A DNA stretch of 64,000 nt. Source: Geminicoccaceae bacterium. GTDB taxonomy: Bacteria > Pseudomonadota > Alphaproteobacteria > Geminicoccales > Geminicoccaceae. The stretch spans positions 1,331,501 through 1,395,500 of the forward strand of contig JACKIM010000001.1 in assembly GCA_020638465.1 (NCBI GenBank). Reading direction: 5' to 3'. How positions within the stretch are numbered: the first letter of the stretch is position 1; every line of letters starts with the position of its first letter. Positions 42,711 to 51,928 of the stretch are shown piece by piece. The notes beneath the pieces are model-generated. The model ran no database searches. It had not been told where the DNA came from and saw nothing but the letters and a program-made list of their open reading frames with translations. A program made the position numbers and the translations under genes.

Positions 42711-43040
42711 GTGACAGTTGTGCCCGAAAAGCTGGAAAGCTGTTGCAAAATTGTCGATAATGCCCTGGTCCTGCAGGTGCGGCTTACTCCCAATGCCCGC
42801 CAGCAACGCATCAACGGCGTGAGCGAGACCCACGATGGTGAGAGCTGGCTTGCGGTAGGAGTCACGCCGCCGCCAGACAAGGGTAAGGCCAACGCAGCTT
42901 TGGTGAAATTGCTGTCAAAGGTGCTGGGAGTGGCGAAATCGTCGATCAGCATCGTTCATGGCGAGCTGTCACGGCAAAAGCGCCTGCGGATCGAGGGCGA
43001 CGTACGGGCGATTGTCGAGACCCTGAGCCGCCACTGCTGA
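42711..43040 (+). CDS. YggU/DUF167-family protein
   Basis: A 109-residue protein that starts with GTG. It shows the DUF167 pattern: LQVRLTPNARQQRINGV, LAVGVTPPPDKGKANAALVKLLSKVLGVAKSSISIVHGELSRQKRLRIEGD. The biochemical function is unknown. It follows yggT in the same direction and converges with the antiporter gene, whose stop lies only seven bases away. Confidence 0.88.
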   Translation: MTVVPEKLESCCKIVDNALVLQVRLTPNARQQRINGVSETHDGESWLAVGVTPPPDKGKANAALVKLLSKVLGVAKSSISIVHGELSRQKRLRIEGDVRAIVETLSRHC

Positions 43041-43046
43041 CAGATT

Positions 43047-44747
43047 TCAACCTTTACCGATGTTCTCTTCGGTAGTCGCATTCTCGTCCGCGAGGGTATC
43101 CCTTCCGGAAGGCAGGACCGGCAATCGACCCGCCACGCCGCCGAGAAGGAGTGCTTCGACCAGATGACGCCCGGTGTCGATGACCTCGGGAATGACGGAT
43201 GTGGCGCCCGCCCGCTCCAGCAATTGTCCATGGGCCTCGTCATGAGCGCGGGCGAGGATCGGCATGTCCAGGAAGAGGTAACGCAACACGCCGACAACCA
43301 GCAGGTCCTGGCGGGGGTCGTCGAGCGCGATCACGACCGCCCGGGCGCGCTCGATGTGGATCATCTCCAGCACATCGGGTTGGGTGGCGTCGCCGAAGAA
43401 TGCATGTTCGGTGTGCCGCCGCAACTGGCGGACCTTGTCGACATCGCGGTCGAGAGCCAGCACCGGGACGTGTCGCTCGCTCAATTGCAGAAGCACCTGA
43501 GTACCCACAACGCCGCAGCCGATGACGACCACATGATCCTCGATCTCCTCGATCGATTCAGGCTCATTGACGACAGGCGCCGATGATGGTCCCGATGGCA
43601 CCGCCAGACGGTCGAGAAGCATGAACAGGAACGGGGTCAGGGCCATGCTGATCGCCACCGCCACGATCAGCAACCGGCTGACCTGATCGCCCAGCAGTCC
43701 CTGTGAACTCGCCTCGGACCATAACACAAACGCAAATTCACCCCCCTGCGCCAGCATGATGCCAAGGCGAACGGCGTTGCGTAACCCCAAGCCCGACAAC
43801 AATCCCAATGTGGCGATAATGACGGCCTTGATGGCAAACAGGGAGGCGACGACGAGCAGCACCTCGATCGGAAGATCGAACAGGATGCCCAGATCCAGCT
43901 GCATGCCGACACTGACAAAGAACAGGCCCAGCAGCAGCCCGCGAAACGGACGGATGTCGGCTGCGATCTGATGCCGATAGACGCTGTCGGCCAGCAGGAC
44001 GCCTGCAAGGAAGCCGCCGAAGGCAAGCGACAGGCCGGCGGCGTGGGTGAGAAAGCCGACGCCCAGCACGACAAGTACGCTCAGCCCGGTGAACAGTTCG
44101 GGAGTCTTGACCGCTGCGATTGGCAGGTAGAGCAAGGCCAGAAGACGCCCCCCGATGGCAAAGATCAGGGCAACCGCCAGAACCGCCTTGCCAAGGGCAA
44201 GCCCCAGAACGAGTGGCAGGTTGTCGCTGCCTTCGCCCAGCGCCAGGATCGCCACCAGCAACGGGCCGACCAGCAGATCCTGGATCATCAGGATGGCAAA
44301 GACGGCCCGTCCGACGCGCGAAGTGAGCTGGCCTCGGTCAGTGAGCAGGCGCAGGACGATGGTCGTCGAGGACAGTGCAAGGCCGGCGCCGATCGCCATG
44401 GAACCGGCCGATCCGATACCGAAAGTCGAGGCGATCCAGGCAATGATGGCCGTTGTCACACCCACCTGCAGCACGCCGATCACCAGGGTGCGCATGCCGA
44501 TTGTGCGAATGCGTTGCACCGGCAGTTCGAGGCCGATGGTGAACAGCAGGAAAACGACACCGATCTCGCCAAGGAAGCCCGACAGCTCCGGGCTTTTGAC
44601 AAGATTAAGCAGGGGCGGGCCAATGACCGCACCGCCGACCAGGTATCCGACGATCGGGCCAAGGTTGAGCCGTATGGCGGCCGCCGCGAAGACCACGGCC
44701 GCCGCCAGCACGATCAGAACTTCGACGAGGTAATGCAACTCTTCCAT
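43047..44747 (-). CDS. CPA2 cation/proton antiporter with regulatory NAD-binding domain (KefB/KefC-like)
   Basis: A 566-residue inner-membrane antiporter. About 12 hydrophobic helices (1-385) begin MEELHYLVEVLIVLAAAVVF. The transport domain has the CPA2 blocks GAVIGPPLL, LLFTIGLELPVQRIR and GAGLALSSTTIVLRLL. From about 410 a TrkA-N (RCK) domain follows: HVVVIGCGVVGTQVLLQLSERHVPVLALDRD and FFGDATQPDVL. It should exchange K+ or Na+ for protons under control of a nucleotide or glutathione adduct. The KefB/C grouping is a similarity call; the ion cannot be read off. Confidence 0.88.
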   Translation of the reverse strand: MEELHYLVEVLIVLAAAVVFAAAAIRLNLGPIVGYLVGGAVIGPPLLNLVKSPELSGFLGEIGVVFLLFTIGLELPVQRIRTIGMRTLVIGVLQVGVTTAIIAWIASTFGIGSAGSMAIGAGLALSSTTIVLRLLTDRGQLTSRVGRAVFAILMIQDLLVGPLLVAILALGEGSDNLPLVLGLALGKAVLAVALIFAIGGRLLALLYLPIAAVKTPELFTGLSVLVVLGVGFLTHAAGLSLAFGGFLAGVLLADSVYRHQIAADIRPFRGLLLGLFFVSVGMQLDLGILFDLPIEVLLVVASLFAIKAVIIATLGLLSGLGLRNAVRLGIMLAQGGEFAFVLWSEASSQGLLGDQVSRLLIVAVAISMALTPFLFMLLDRLAVPSGPSSAPVVNEPESIEEIEDHVVVIGCGVVGTQVLLQLSERHVPVLALDRDVDKVRQLRRHTEHAFFGDATQPDVLEMIHIERARAVVIALDDPRQDLLVVGVLRYLFLDMPILARAHDEAHGQLLERAGATSVIPEVIDTGRHLVEALLLGGVAGRLPVLPSGRDTLADENATTEENIGKG

Positions 44748-44851
44748 GGCGTCAGAAAGAACCAGAAGTTGACGGCGTCAACTCGAATTATCGCGTCACG
44801 ATGCGATATGCCCCGTCGGAACTCTGGAAGCGGCTCCGGTGAATGTGTCAT

Positions 44852-44904
44852 CCGGGCATCCTTGCCCTGGTTGGCCGGTTTTGCCAACCGACAAGGATGC
44901 CCGG
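44852..44904 (-). terminator. Long stem-loop after dctM
   Basis: CCGGGCATCCTTG pairs with CAAGGATGCCCGG (13 pairs), enclosing an inner stem GGTTGGC/GCCAACC. It starts seven bases beyond the dctM stop codon on the minus strand. No T-run follows, so it is probably an mRNA 3'-end stabiliser or Rho-assisted terminator. Confidence 0.6.
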
Positions 44905-44910
44905 ACGTTG

Positions 44911-46284
44911 CTAGTTGGTGATGATCTCCGGCCCCATCATGACTGTGGGCAGCCAGGTGGAGATGATCGGCACGTAGGTGACGAGAATGAGGAAGATGAA
45001 CAGGATTCCCAACCACGGCATCGCCGCCCTGACAACCCGCATCAGGGGCATCCCGGCGACGCCGGAGGTCACGAACAGGTTAAGGCCGACCGGTGGGGTG
45101 ATCATGCCGATCTCCATGTTCACCACCATGATGATCCCCAGGTGAATGGGATCAATACCCAGCTGGATCGCGATCGGGAAAACCAGCGGGGCAACGATGA
45201 CGATGAGCCCTGACGGTTCCATGAACTGGCCGCCGATGAGCAGGATGACATTGACCACGACGAGGAACATCAGTGGCCCGAAGCCTGCTTGCAACATTGA
45301 CCCGGCAATGGCCTGCGGAATTTGCTCGTCGGTGAGCACATGCTTGAGGATCAGCGCATTGGCGATGATGAACATCAGCATGATGGTAAGTTTGCCGGCT
45401 TCGAACAGTGAGTTCTTCGTGTCCGGGTGGAAGAGGACGGTGATGATGCTGTGCGGCCGCTTCCAGAACGAGAGGTGCTGTTCGCCATCGCCCTTGAGCG
45501 GACCCATGTCCTTGTAGACGAAATTGGCGATGATGAAGGCATACACCGCGGCCACGGCCGCAGCTTCGGTGGGAGTGAAGATGCCGCCATAGATGCCACC
45601 GAGAATGATGACGATGAGGAACAATCCCCAACCTGCATCGCGGGCGGAAGCGAAGACCTCTTCCCATCCGGCCCATGGCTGGGCGGGCAGGCCCTTGACC
45701 TTGGCGGCGATGTAGATGCCCGCCATCAGCATCAGGCCGGCAATCAGGCCGGGAAATACGCCAGCAAGGAACATGCGCCCGACCGATACGTCCACCGATG
45801 CGGCATAGACCACCATGACGATAGATGGCGGGATGAGGATCCCGAGTGTGCCGGCATTGCAGATGACGCCCGCGGCGAAATCCTTGGTGTAACCCACCTG
45901 ACGCATGCCGGCGATGACGATCGAGCCGATGGCCACCACGGTTGCCGGCGACGAGCCGGACAGGGCGGCGAACAGCATGCAGGCGAATACGCCGGCGATG
46001 GCGAGGCCGCCTTGCAGGTGGCCGACGCAGGCGATGGCGAAGCGAATGATGCGCTTGGCCACACCGCCGGTCGACATGAAGGTCGAGGCGAGTATGAAGA
46101 AGGGAATGGCGAGAAGCGTGTAATGACCGGCAAAGGCGTTGAAAAGCGTCTGGGCGATGGAACCGAGCGAACTGTCGCTGAGAACCATGAGGAAGAGGAT
46201 CGAGGACAAGCCCAGCGATACGGCGATCGGCACGCCGATGAGCAAAAAGGCAATGACCATCAAAAAGAGAATGACGACATCCAT
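44911..46284 (-). CDS. dctM: TRAP transporter large permease
   Basis: A 457-residue membrane protein with about 12 helices. It starts MDVVILFLMVIAFLLIGVPIAVSLGLSSILFL and contains the DctM blocks ALSGSSPATVVAIGSIVIAGM, GTLGILIPPSIVMVVYAASVDVSVGRMFLAGVFPGL, GGIYGGIFTPTEAAAVAAVYA and GMITPPVGLNLFVTSG. It transports a carboxylate with Na+, using DctP as the binding protein. It follows dctQ by three bases. Confidence 0.94.
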   Translation of the reverse strand: MDVVILFLMVIAFLLIGVPIAVSLGLSSILFLMVLSDSSLGSIAQTLFNAFAGHYTLLAIPFFILASTFMSTGGVAKRIIRFAIACVGHLQGGLAIAGVFACMLFAALSGSSPATVVAIGSIVIAGMRQVGYTKDFAAGVICNAGTLGILIPPSIVMVVYAASVDVSVGRMFLAGVFPGLIAGLMLMAGIYIAAKVKGLPAQPWAGWEEVFASARDAGWGLFLIVIILGGIYGGIFTPTEAAAVAAVYAFIIANFVYKDMGPLKGDGEQHLSFWKRPHSIITVLFHPDTKNSLFEAGKLTIMLMFIIANALILKHVLTDEQIPQAIAGSMLQAGFGPLMFLVVVNVILLIGGQFMEPSGLIVIVAPLVFPIAIQLGIDPIHLGIIMVVNMEIGMITPPVGLNLFVTSGVAGMPLMRVVRAAMPWLGILFIFLILVTYVPIISTWLPTVMMGPEIITN

Positions 46285-46287
46285 GGA

Positions 46288-46914
46288 TCAGTCCCCCTTG
46301 TCCGCTTTTGCTGCAGCTTCTTCGACGAGGTCTTCAGCCTCATGGCTGGCGATGATGCGGTCGGTCTCGCCCCTGAAAACGGCGATGGCGGCCTGGATGA
46401 AGCGAAACGTGATGAGGGTCATGCCGAGCGGCAAGGCGAAATAGGGAATGAATCTCGGCAGTTTCTCGTAAGGCTCGTTCTCGTTCATCAGTGGTTCGAT
46501 GAAGCGCAGCCAGTCGAACATCGGGATGTCATTGACTTCGTACCAGACATTCTTGGTAACGAATGGCCACCAGTATTCCCACGCGCCGATGAGCAACAGT
46601 GCGCTGAACAGCAAGCAACTGAGGACGGAGACGATGGCGAGGATCCTGCGAACCGGTGGCGAGACGATGTTGATCACCGCATCCACACCCAGATGTGCGC
46701 GGGTCTTCACGCAATATGATGCACCCAGCAATACCAGCCAGGCGAACAGGAAGACCGTGGTCTCCAATGCCCACAGGATATTGGTATTGAAGACGTAGCG
46801 GGCTATCACATTGACGAAGGTGATGACGGTCATCAAACCGAGAATGATTGCAATCAGCGATTCTTCGATCTCGTTGACTATTCGACCGAATCCGGTCGCG
46901 GCTGGCGCGCTCAT
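46288..46914 (-). CDS. dctQ: TRAP transporter small permease
   Basis: A 208-residue protein with four helices. The block NVIARYVFNTNILWALETTVFLFAWLVLLGASYCVKTRAHLGVDAVI is the DctQ signature. A longer periplasmic loop (about 115-150) and an acidic C-terminal tail of about 25 residues are additions. It lies between dctP and dctM; a perfect hairpin separates it from dctP. Confidence 0.92.
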   Translation of the reverse strand: MSAPAATGFGRIVNEIEESLIAIILGLMTVITFVNVIARYVFNTNILWALETTVFLFAWLVLLGASYCVKTRAHLGVDAVINIVSPPVRRILAIVSVLSCLLFSALLLIGAWEYWWPFVTKNVWYEVNDIPMFDWLRFIEPLMNENEPYEKLPRFIPYFALPLGMTLITFRFIQAAIAVFRGETDRIIASHEAEDLVEEAAAKADKGD

Positions 46915-46978
46915 TATCCTGTTCCCCCCTGCGGGACGGCTCGTCGTATATCGTGCGAGCCTTGGTCGGGCTGCGTCA

Positions 46979-47013
46979 GAAGGTCGACGGGATTGCTGTC
47001 CCCGTCGACCTTC
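46979..47013 (-). promoter_or_regulatory. Perfect hairpin between dctP and dctQ
   Basis: GAAGGTCGACGGG and CCCGTCGACCTTC form a 13-pair perfect stem with a short loop, 15 bases after the dctP stop codon (minus strand). It has no T-run. Hairpins here often let the binding protein be made in excess over the membrane subunits, by partial termination or by protection of dctP mRNA. Confidence 0.65.
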
Positions 47014-47028
47014 GGCCGTTCGATGCGA

Positions 47029-48045
47029 TCAGTTCGAGGCGTCGTTATACGACACCGCCTTGTCGATCACGTCCTGACCGATATCGCCGGCGAACTTCTC
47101 CCAGACGGGTTTCATCGCCGCTACCCATGCATCGCGCTGCTCCTTGTCGAGTTCGCGGATGACGCCGCCGGCATCAAGGATCGCCTGCCGGTTCTGTAGA
47201 TCGACCGCCGTCGACTCGGCATTGCGCTGTGACGTCACCTCATCGAGGATCGTCTTGAGCTGGGTACGGACGTCATCGGGCAGACCGTCCCAGAAGTCGG
47301 TGGACGTCACCACGAGATAGTCCAGAATGCCATGATTGGTCTCGGTGGTGCCATCCTGCACCTCGAAGAACTTCTGCCCGTAGATGTTCGACCAGCTGTT
47401 TTCCTGACCGTCGACGACGCCGGTCTGCAGTGCGCCATAGACCTCGGAGAAGGCCATCTTCTGGGGATTGGCGCCGAGAGCCTCGAACTGGGCCTGTAGA
47501 ACGTCGGAGGGCTGGATGCGGAACTTCAGGCCCCTGGCGTCCTCCGGCATCAGCAGCGGCTTGTTGGCCGAAAGCTGTTTCATGCCGTTGTGCCAGAAGC
47601 CGAGCCCCTGCAGGCCGCGGCGGCGCATGCTGTCGAGCAGGGCCTTGCCATCGTCGGATGCCTGGTAACGGTCCACCGCGTCGACGTCCTCGAACACGAA
47701 GGGAAGGTCGAACAGGCGGAACTTCTTGGTGAAGGTCTCGAATTTCGACAGCGATGGGGCGGCCATCTGGACATCGCCGGCCAGCATCGCTTCGAGCACC
47801 TTGTCATCATCATAGAGCTGCGAGTTCGGATAGACCTCCATGCAGGCGGTGCCGTTCATCTCGTCATTGACACGCTGAGCCAGCAGGGCTGCGGCAATAC
47901 CCTTCGGGTGTTTGTCCGTGTTGGTCACATGGGTGAACTTGATCACGGTCTCACCGGGATCGCAATTCGCCTGCGCGGCCGAGGCGCCCAGTGCAACCAT
48001 GGCAGTCGCCATCAGGGCGGAAAGCAGTTTTGTGGGGGACTTCAT
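47029..48045 (-). CDS. dctP: TRAP transporter substrate-binding protein
   Basis: A 338-residue periplasmic protein. I chose the ATG at 48045 because GGGAG precedes it and a clear signal peptide follows (about 1-26, cleavage near AQA). DctP blocks include VIKFTHVTNTDKHPKG, LFDLPFVFED, and GLKFRIQPSDVLQAQFEALGANPQKMAFSEVYGALQTGVVDGQENSWSNIY, with the Arg (KFRIQ) that contacts the carboxylate. It gives a C4-dicarboxylate or similar acid to DctQM. Confidence 0.93.
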   Translation of the reverse strand: MKSPTKLLSALMATAMVALGASAAQANCDPGETVIKFTHVTNTDKHPKGIAAALLAQRVNDEMNGTACMEVYPNSQLYDDDKVLEAMLAGDVQMAAPSLSKFETFTKKFRLFDLPFVFEDVDAVDRYQASDDGKALLDSMRRRGLQGLGFWHNGMKQLSANKPLLMPEDARGLKFRIQPSDVLQAQFEALGANPQKMAFSEVYGALQTGVVDGQENSWSNIYGQKFFEVQDGTTETNHGILDYLVVTSTDFWDGLPDDVRTQLKTILDEVTSQRNAESTAVDLQNRQAILDAGGVIRELDKEQRDAWVAAMKPVWEKFAGDIGQDVIDKAVSYNDASN

Positions 48046-48418
48046 GAGGATGCTCCCTGGTCGTTCCAGTCTTGCGGTCGGCCGCAAGATCGGAAGTTGG
48101 ATCAGTCGGTCGACACAGCGCGACCATACTTCAGTTTTCCGGCGAGGCAATTCATGTGCCGGTCGCCCGGTGCAGAATTTGTAGGCTATCGGAGTATCGA
48201 GGTGCCGGAAATTCGGTACGGAACTGATCGCCCACTGCATATTTTCACTGGACGATGATGTTGTCAGATGTGTGAAATTCGAGGTTCTGTGGGTGATATT
48301 TTTGCAACTTGCCGGTCAATACCTGACAGGGGTACCCGGCTTCCGAACATCCCAGATACAGTCGCAGGCATACCTGACGCCCGCGACGATGCTCCATCAT
48401 GGAACTGGAGGTCTGCCC

Positions 48419-48449
48419 GCGTCAAGCGCACCATGGCGCGCTTGACGCG
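48419..48449 (-). terminator. Stem-loop downstream of the second usp gene
   Basis: GCGTCAAGCGC and GCGCTTGACGC pair as a perfect stem around a short loop with CCATG. It lies about 20 bases after the usp stop codon on the minus strand. It lacks a T-run, so its role as terminator is uncertain. Confidence 0.45.
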
Positions 48450-48468
48450 ATGATGTGCGGGACTGTTG

Positions 48469-49314
48469 TCAGTGCGAGATCAATACCGGCACGGTCATGC
48501 TCTCCAGCAGCTTGCGGGTCGCTCCGCCGAGCACCATCTCACGCAGGCGCGAGTGGCCATAACCGCCCATGACGACCAGATCGGCGCCGTTGTCACTGAT
48601 CTCGTTCAGTATGACTTCACCGGTCGCCATGCCATTTCCTGTCACCGTCCTGATCTGGACATTGATGCCATGGCGGGCAAGGTGGGTGGCTGCATCTGCT
48701 CCGGGAAGTTCCCCGACCGTTGACCGGTACTTCTCGGGATCGATGATCAGCAATGTGGTCGAGCGCGCGCTTTCGATGATCGGCAGGCTGTCGTTCAGGG
48801 CACGCGCCGCTTCCGGCGACCCGTCCCAGCAGACAAGAACCCGCTCGGGCGGCAGGTTGCGTGCGCCGACATAGGGGACGACCAGAGCCGGGCGGCCCGA
48901 TTGCATGAATGCAGCCTCGATCATCAGGGCCACTTCGGCACTGTCGTCTTCTTCCGGCTCGACCTGGCCGATGATGGTCAGATCGGCATGGCGTGCCTGG
49001 CGTGCTAGTCGCGACGGCCACTGTTCGAAGGATGCCGTCTCGGTGCGGGTCTCCAGGGGTATTCCTGCACGGTCGGCGTGGGAACGTACCGTGGCAATGG
49101 TGTCGGCCGCCTCTTTCGCGATAAGCTCGCGCTGGTTCTCCAGAATCTCCAGCGGCATGGGTACGCCGGCAATGACAGGATTGGCCGGTTCGGGAATCAT
49201 CAGCAGCGCCGTCAGATGGGCATCGAGTGCGCGGGCCAGTTCAAAGGCGGTTTCGAGACGCTTGGTCGCGGTCGGCTTGCGGTCGACAACGACAAGAAGA
49301 TCCTTGTACTGCAT
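48469..49314 (-). CDS. Universal stress protein, tandem UspA domains (second gene)
   Basis: A 281-residue tandem Usp protein. I chose the ATG at 49314 (MQYKDLLVVVDRKPTATKRLE). The second half has VLVCWDGSPEAARALNDSLPII and the complete ATP loop GADLVVMGGYGHSRLREMVLGGATRKLLE, which fits G-x2-G-x9-G(S/T). It therefore probably binds ATP, unlike the first usp gene at 29677, whose loop is altered. It stands alone, divergent from the CYTH-CHAD gene. Confidence 0.87.
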   Translation of the reverse strand: MQYKDLLVVVDRKPTATKRLETAFELARALDAHLTALLMIPEPANPVIAGVPMPLEILENQRELIAKEAADTIATVRSHADRAGIPLETRTETASFEQWPSRLARQARHADLTIIGQVEPEEDDSAEVALMIEAAFMQSGRPALVVPYVGARNLPPERVLVCWDGSPEAARALNDSLPIIESARSTTLLIIDPEKYRSTVGELPGADAATHLARHGINVQIRTVTGNGMATGEVILNEISDNGADLVVMGGYGHSRLREMVLGGATRKLLESMTVPVLISH

Positions 49315-49463
49315 GGCTGAAATGAACCTCTGACTTGTCACATCCGTTATCTAGAGAGGGGCTGTCACCACTTGCATTGATCTGTATCAGCGTCGGGGAT
49401 TCGTCAATGGCGTCGCTTTTGGCGACTAGCCCGGCATCTAACGTCCGAGGGGGGACATGCCGG

Positions 49464-50999
49464 ATGGTAGACCATTGCACTTCACAGGAGATCGAACTCA
49501 AGCTGCTGCTGGATCCCCGGAAGGCGACAAAGCTGGATCTCAACGAGCTTCCGATCCTGTCGGACAAGTCCGACATACGGCGGCAGTCGCTCGAAACCAC
49601 CTATTACGATACGGATGACGGACGGCTCCGGCAACGTCGCATGGCGCTGCGCGTCCGTCGTGTCGGCAAGCACTATCTGCAGACGCTCAAGACTGCCGGG
49701 AGTGGTGGAGTGCTCTCGGTCCGCGGCGAGTGGGAGGTCGCGCTGGACGGGCCCGATCCCGACATGACCCGCATCGGCGATGCGAAGGCGCTCGATCGCC
49801 TGGGACTGGTGCTGCCCGAGCAGATCAAGCCGGTGTTCACGACCATGTTCGAGCGGCAGAAGGCCATATGGAGCGATGGTTCGAACAAGGTGGAGATTGC
49901 CCTCGACGTCGGTCGCATCGATGCCAACGACAAGAGCCTGCCTGTTGCCGAGATCGAGCTGGAACTCAAGGGAGGTCATTCGCGGGCGATCTTTTCCCTT
50001 GTCGAGGAAATTCGCGATTGGGTTCCCGTGCGCATCGGAACCGAGCCCAAGGCCGAACGGGGTTACCGGTTGTGCCACGACCAGCCGCCCGCCTGGAGCA
50101 AGAGGCAGTCGCCGCACTTCGAGAAGGATATCTCGCTCAGGGATGGAATACGCACGATCCTGCGTGATTGCCTGACGACCTGGCTGGACAACGAACCTGC
50201 CGCGATCGACGGTCGCGACAGCGAAGGTGTGCATCAGTTGCGCATCGCGATCCGCAGGATGCGTTCGGCTCTTGTCCTGTTTGCGCCATGGATGGATGAA
50301 GCGGGGCTGAGGACACTGGCGCCGAGGTTGCAGACAGCGCTCAAGGCGCTGGGACCGGCGCGGGAGATCGATGTCTTTGTCGAGGAGCTGCTGGAGCCCT
50401 ACTGGAACGATCTGGTCGTGCATGCCGATCTGACGGGCCTGCTGGATGTGGCTGCACGTGCCCGCATGGAGGCTCACGCCGATCTCCGCCACTATCTGAC
50501 CAGCCGCGACCATGCCGACCTGGTCCTTGACCTCGTTGCCTGGATCGAACTCGATCGCTGGAAGGCGCCGCATGTGAGCGGCAGGCTCGTGACCGTTGCC
50601 GAGGTGCTTTTGGACAAGCGGCTGAAGAAATTGCTCAAGCGTGGACGCAGGATCGAGCGTCTCTCCGATGAGGAACGCCACGAATTGCGGCTGGCATTGA
50701 AAAAACTGCGTTATGCCACCGATTTCCTTTCGCCGTTGTTCCCGGGCCGCAAGGTGAAGAAAGGGCGCAAACTTCTGGCATCGCTACAGGACTCGATGGG
50801 GCAGGCCAACGATCTGGCGGAATGCAGCGACCGGATCGATAGTCTTCTCGCGCGAAATGACCTTGGTGAAGATCGCTTTGAAATTGTTCGCAGCGCGGGC
50901 TTCCTGCATGGCTGGCACGCTTGCGCCCTGGCGGTATCGCGTGCAGAACTTGACGAGGCGTGGCGGGCATTTGCCGAGAGCAAGCCCTTCTGGAAGTGA
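49464..50999 (+). CDS. CYTH-CHAD domain protein, inorganic triphosphatase-like
   Basis: A 511-residue protein. I chose the ATG at 49464, after GAGGGGGGA. The CYTH domain (about 5-200) starts with the signature EIELKLLL (ExExK type) and has TYYDTDDGRLRQRRMALRVRRVG and EIELELKGG, residues of the triphosphate tunnel. The CHAD domain (about 225-505) is helical with conserved His/Arg: GVHQLRIAIRRMRSALVLF and RHELRLALKKLRYATDFLSPLF. CHAD domains bind polyphosphate, and CYTH members hydrolyse triphosphate. The ParA gene follows within 65 bases. Confidence 0.9.
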   Translation: MVDHCTSQEIELKLLLDPRKATKLDLNELPILSDKSDIRRQSLETTYYDTDDGRLRQRRMALRVRRVGKHYLQTLKTAGSGGVLSVRGEWEVALDGPDPDMTRIGDAKALDRLGLVLPEQIKPVFTTMFERQKAIWSDGSNKVEIALDVGRIDANDKSLPVAEIELELKGGHSRAIFSLVEEIRDWVPVRIGTEPKAERGYRLCHDQPPAWSKRQSPHFEKDISLRDGIRTILRDCLTTWLDNEPAAIDGRDSEGVHQLRIAIRRMRSALVLFAPWMDEAGLRTLAPRLQTALKALGPAREIDVFVEELLEPYWNDLVVHADLTGLLDVAARARMEAHADLRHYLTSRDHADLVLDLVAWIELDRWKAPHVSGRLVTVAEVLLDKRLKKLLKRGRRIERLSDEERHELRLALKKLRYATDFLSPLFPGRKVKKGRKLLASLQDSMGQANDLAECSDRIDSLLARNDLGEDRFEIVRSAGFLHGWHACALAVSRAELDEAWRAFAESKPFWK

Positions 51000-51061
51000 A
51001 GTCGTGTGGTGCTGCGCCGGGAACCGGGTATCGTGGGGCATGATGCAGGGAGAAGGCGGCC

Positions 51062-51688
51062 GTGTTGTCCGTGCTGGTGACCAACATCAAGGGAGGCTGC
51101 GGGAAGACGACGATCGCCACCAATCTCGCCACGGCATTTGCCCAGGGAGGGTTCAGGACAGCACTTGCGGATGTTGACCGGCAGAAGAGCAGTCTCACCT
51201 GGCTGAAGTCCCGCCCGGACACCATGCCCGCGATCATGGGGCTGGACTGGCGCAAGGGCATGGACAAGGTTCCGGAAGATGTCCAGCGACTGGTGATCGA
51301 CGTACCGGCCGGTTTGAGCATTGGTGACGTGGACGATCTGGTGCGCGAGGCCGACCTGCTGCTCATCCCGGTGCTTCCGTCGACCTTCGACGAAGGGAGC
51401 ACGCGGCGGTTCCTTGATCGGCTTGATCGCATCAAGCCCATCCGCAAGGGAAAGAAGTCGGTTCTGGTGGTGGCCAATCGTGTCCGGCAACGATCCCGTT
51501 CGGCCCAGCGGCAGCTGGCTTTCCTTGCCGACGTGGGACATGGGCCGGTAGCCACCATTCATGATCGGGCAATCTATGACGAAACCGCCTGTTCAGGGCT
51601 GGGGATATTCGATCTGGATGCCCGCAAGGCTGAGGAATTCCGCCGGGACTGGCTGCCGCTGATCTCGATTGTCGAGGATGCTGCCTGA
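51062..51688 (+). CDS. Orphan ParA-family ATPase
   Basis: A 208-residue ParA/MinD-type ATPase. The GTG at 51062 follows GGGAGAAGG. The deviant Walker A is KGGCGKTT (residues 10-17, signature Lys10), followed by DVDRQKSSLTWLKSR in place of the usual Walker A' region, and LVIDVPAGLSIGD as Walker B. No parB or parS-like partner lies next to it. Such short orphans position cargo such as chemoreceptor arrays, carboxysomes or granules. Closeness to a polyphosphate-binding CHAD protein makes polyphosphate granules one idea, which is only inference. Confidence 0.85.
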   Translation: MLSVLVTNIKGGCGKTTIATNLATAFAQGGFRTALADVDRQKSSLTWLKSRPDTMPAIMGLDWRKGMDKVPEDVQRLVIDVPAGLSIGDVDDLVREADLLLIPVLPSTFDEGSTRRFLDRLDRIKPIRKGKKSVLVVANRVRQRSRSAQRQLAFLADVGHGPVATIHDRAIYDETACSGLGIFDLDARKAEEFRRDWLPLISIVEDAA

Positions 51689-51928
51689 TCGGCGATCGTC
51701 CGAACCATGGTGCCAGGGTCCACGTGGCACGCGGGAGGCGAGGACGCCAATCGGGCAGCCGTGGTGCGGCGAACATTTTGGAACGGCAATTTCCTCGACG
51801 GATTGCTTCTGGCTGGCAGGACGGAATTGAAAACGCTAGGTTGTACACGCATATGTGCTTATGTCGTTGACGCCTGCGAGGTCTCCCAAAGCATGCTACG
51901 ATTTTTCAATCAAAGGTTGCATCATGCC

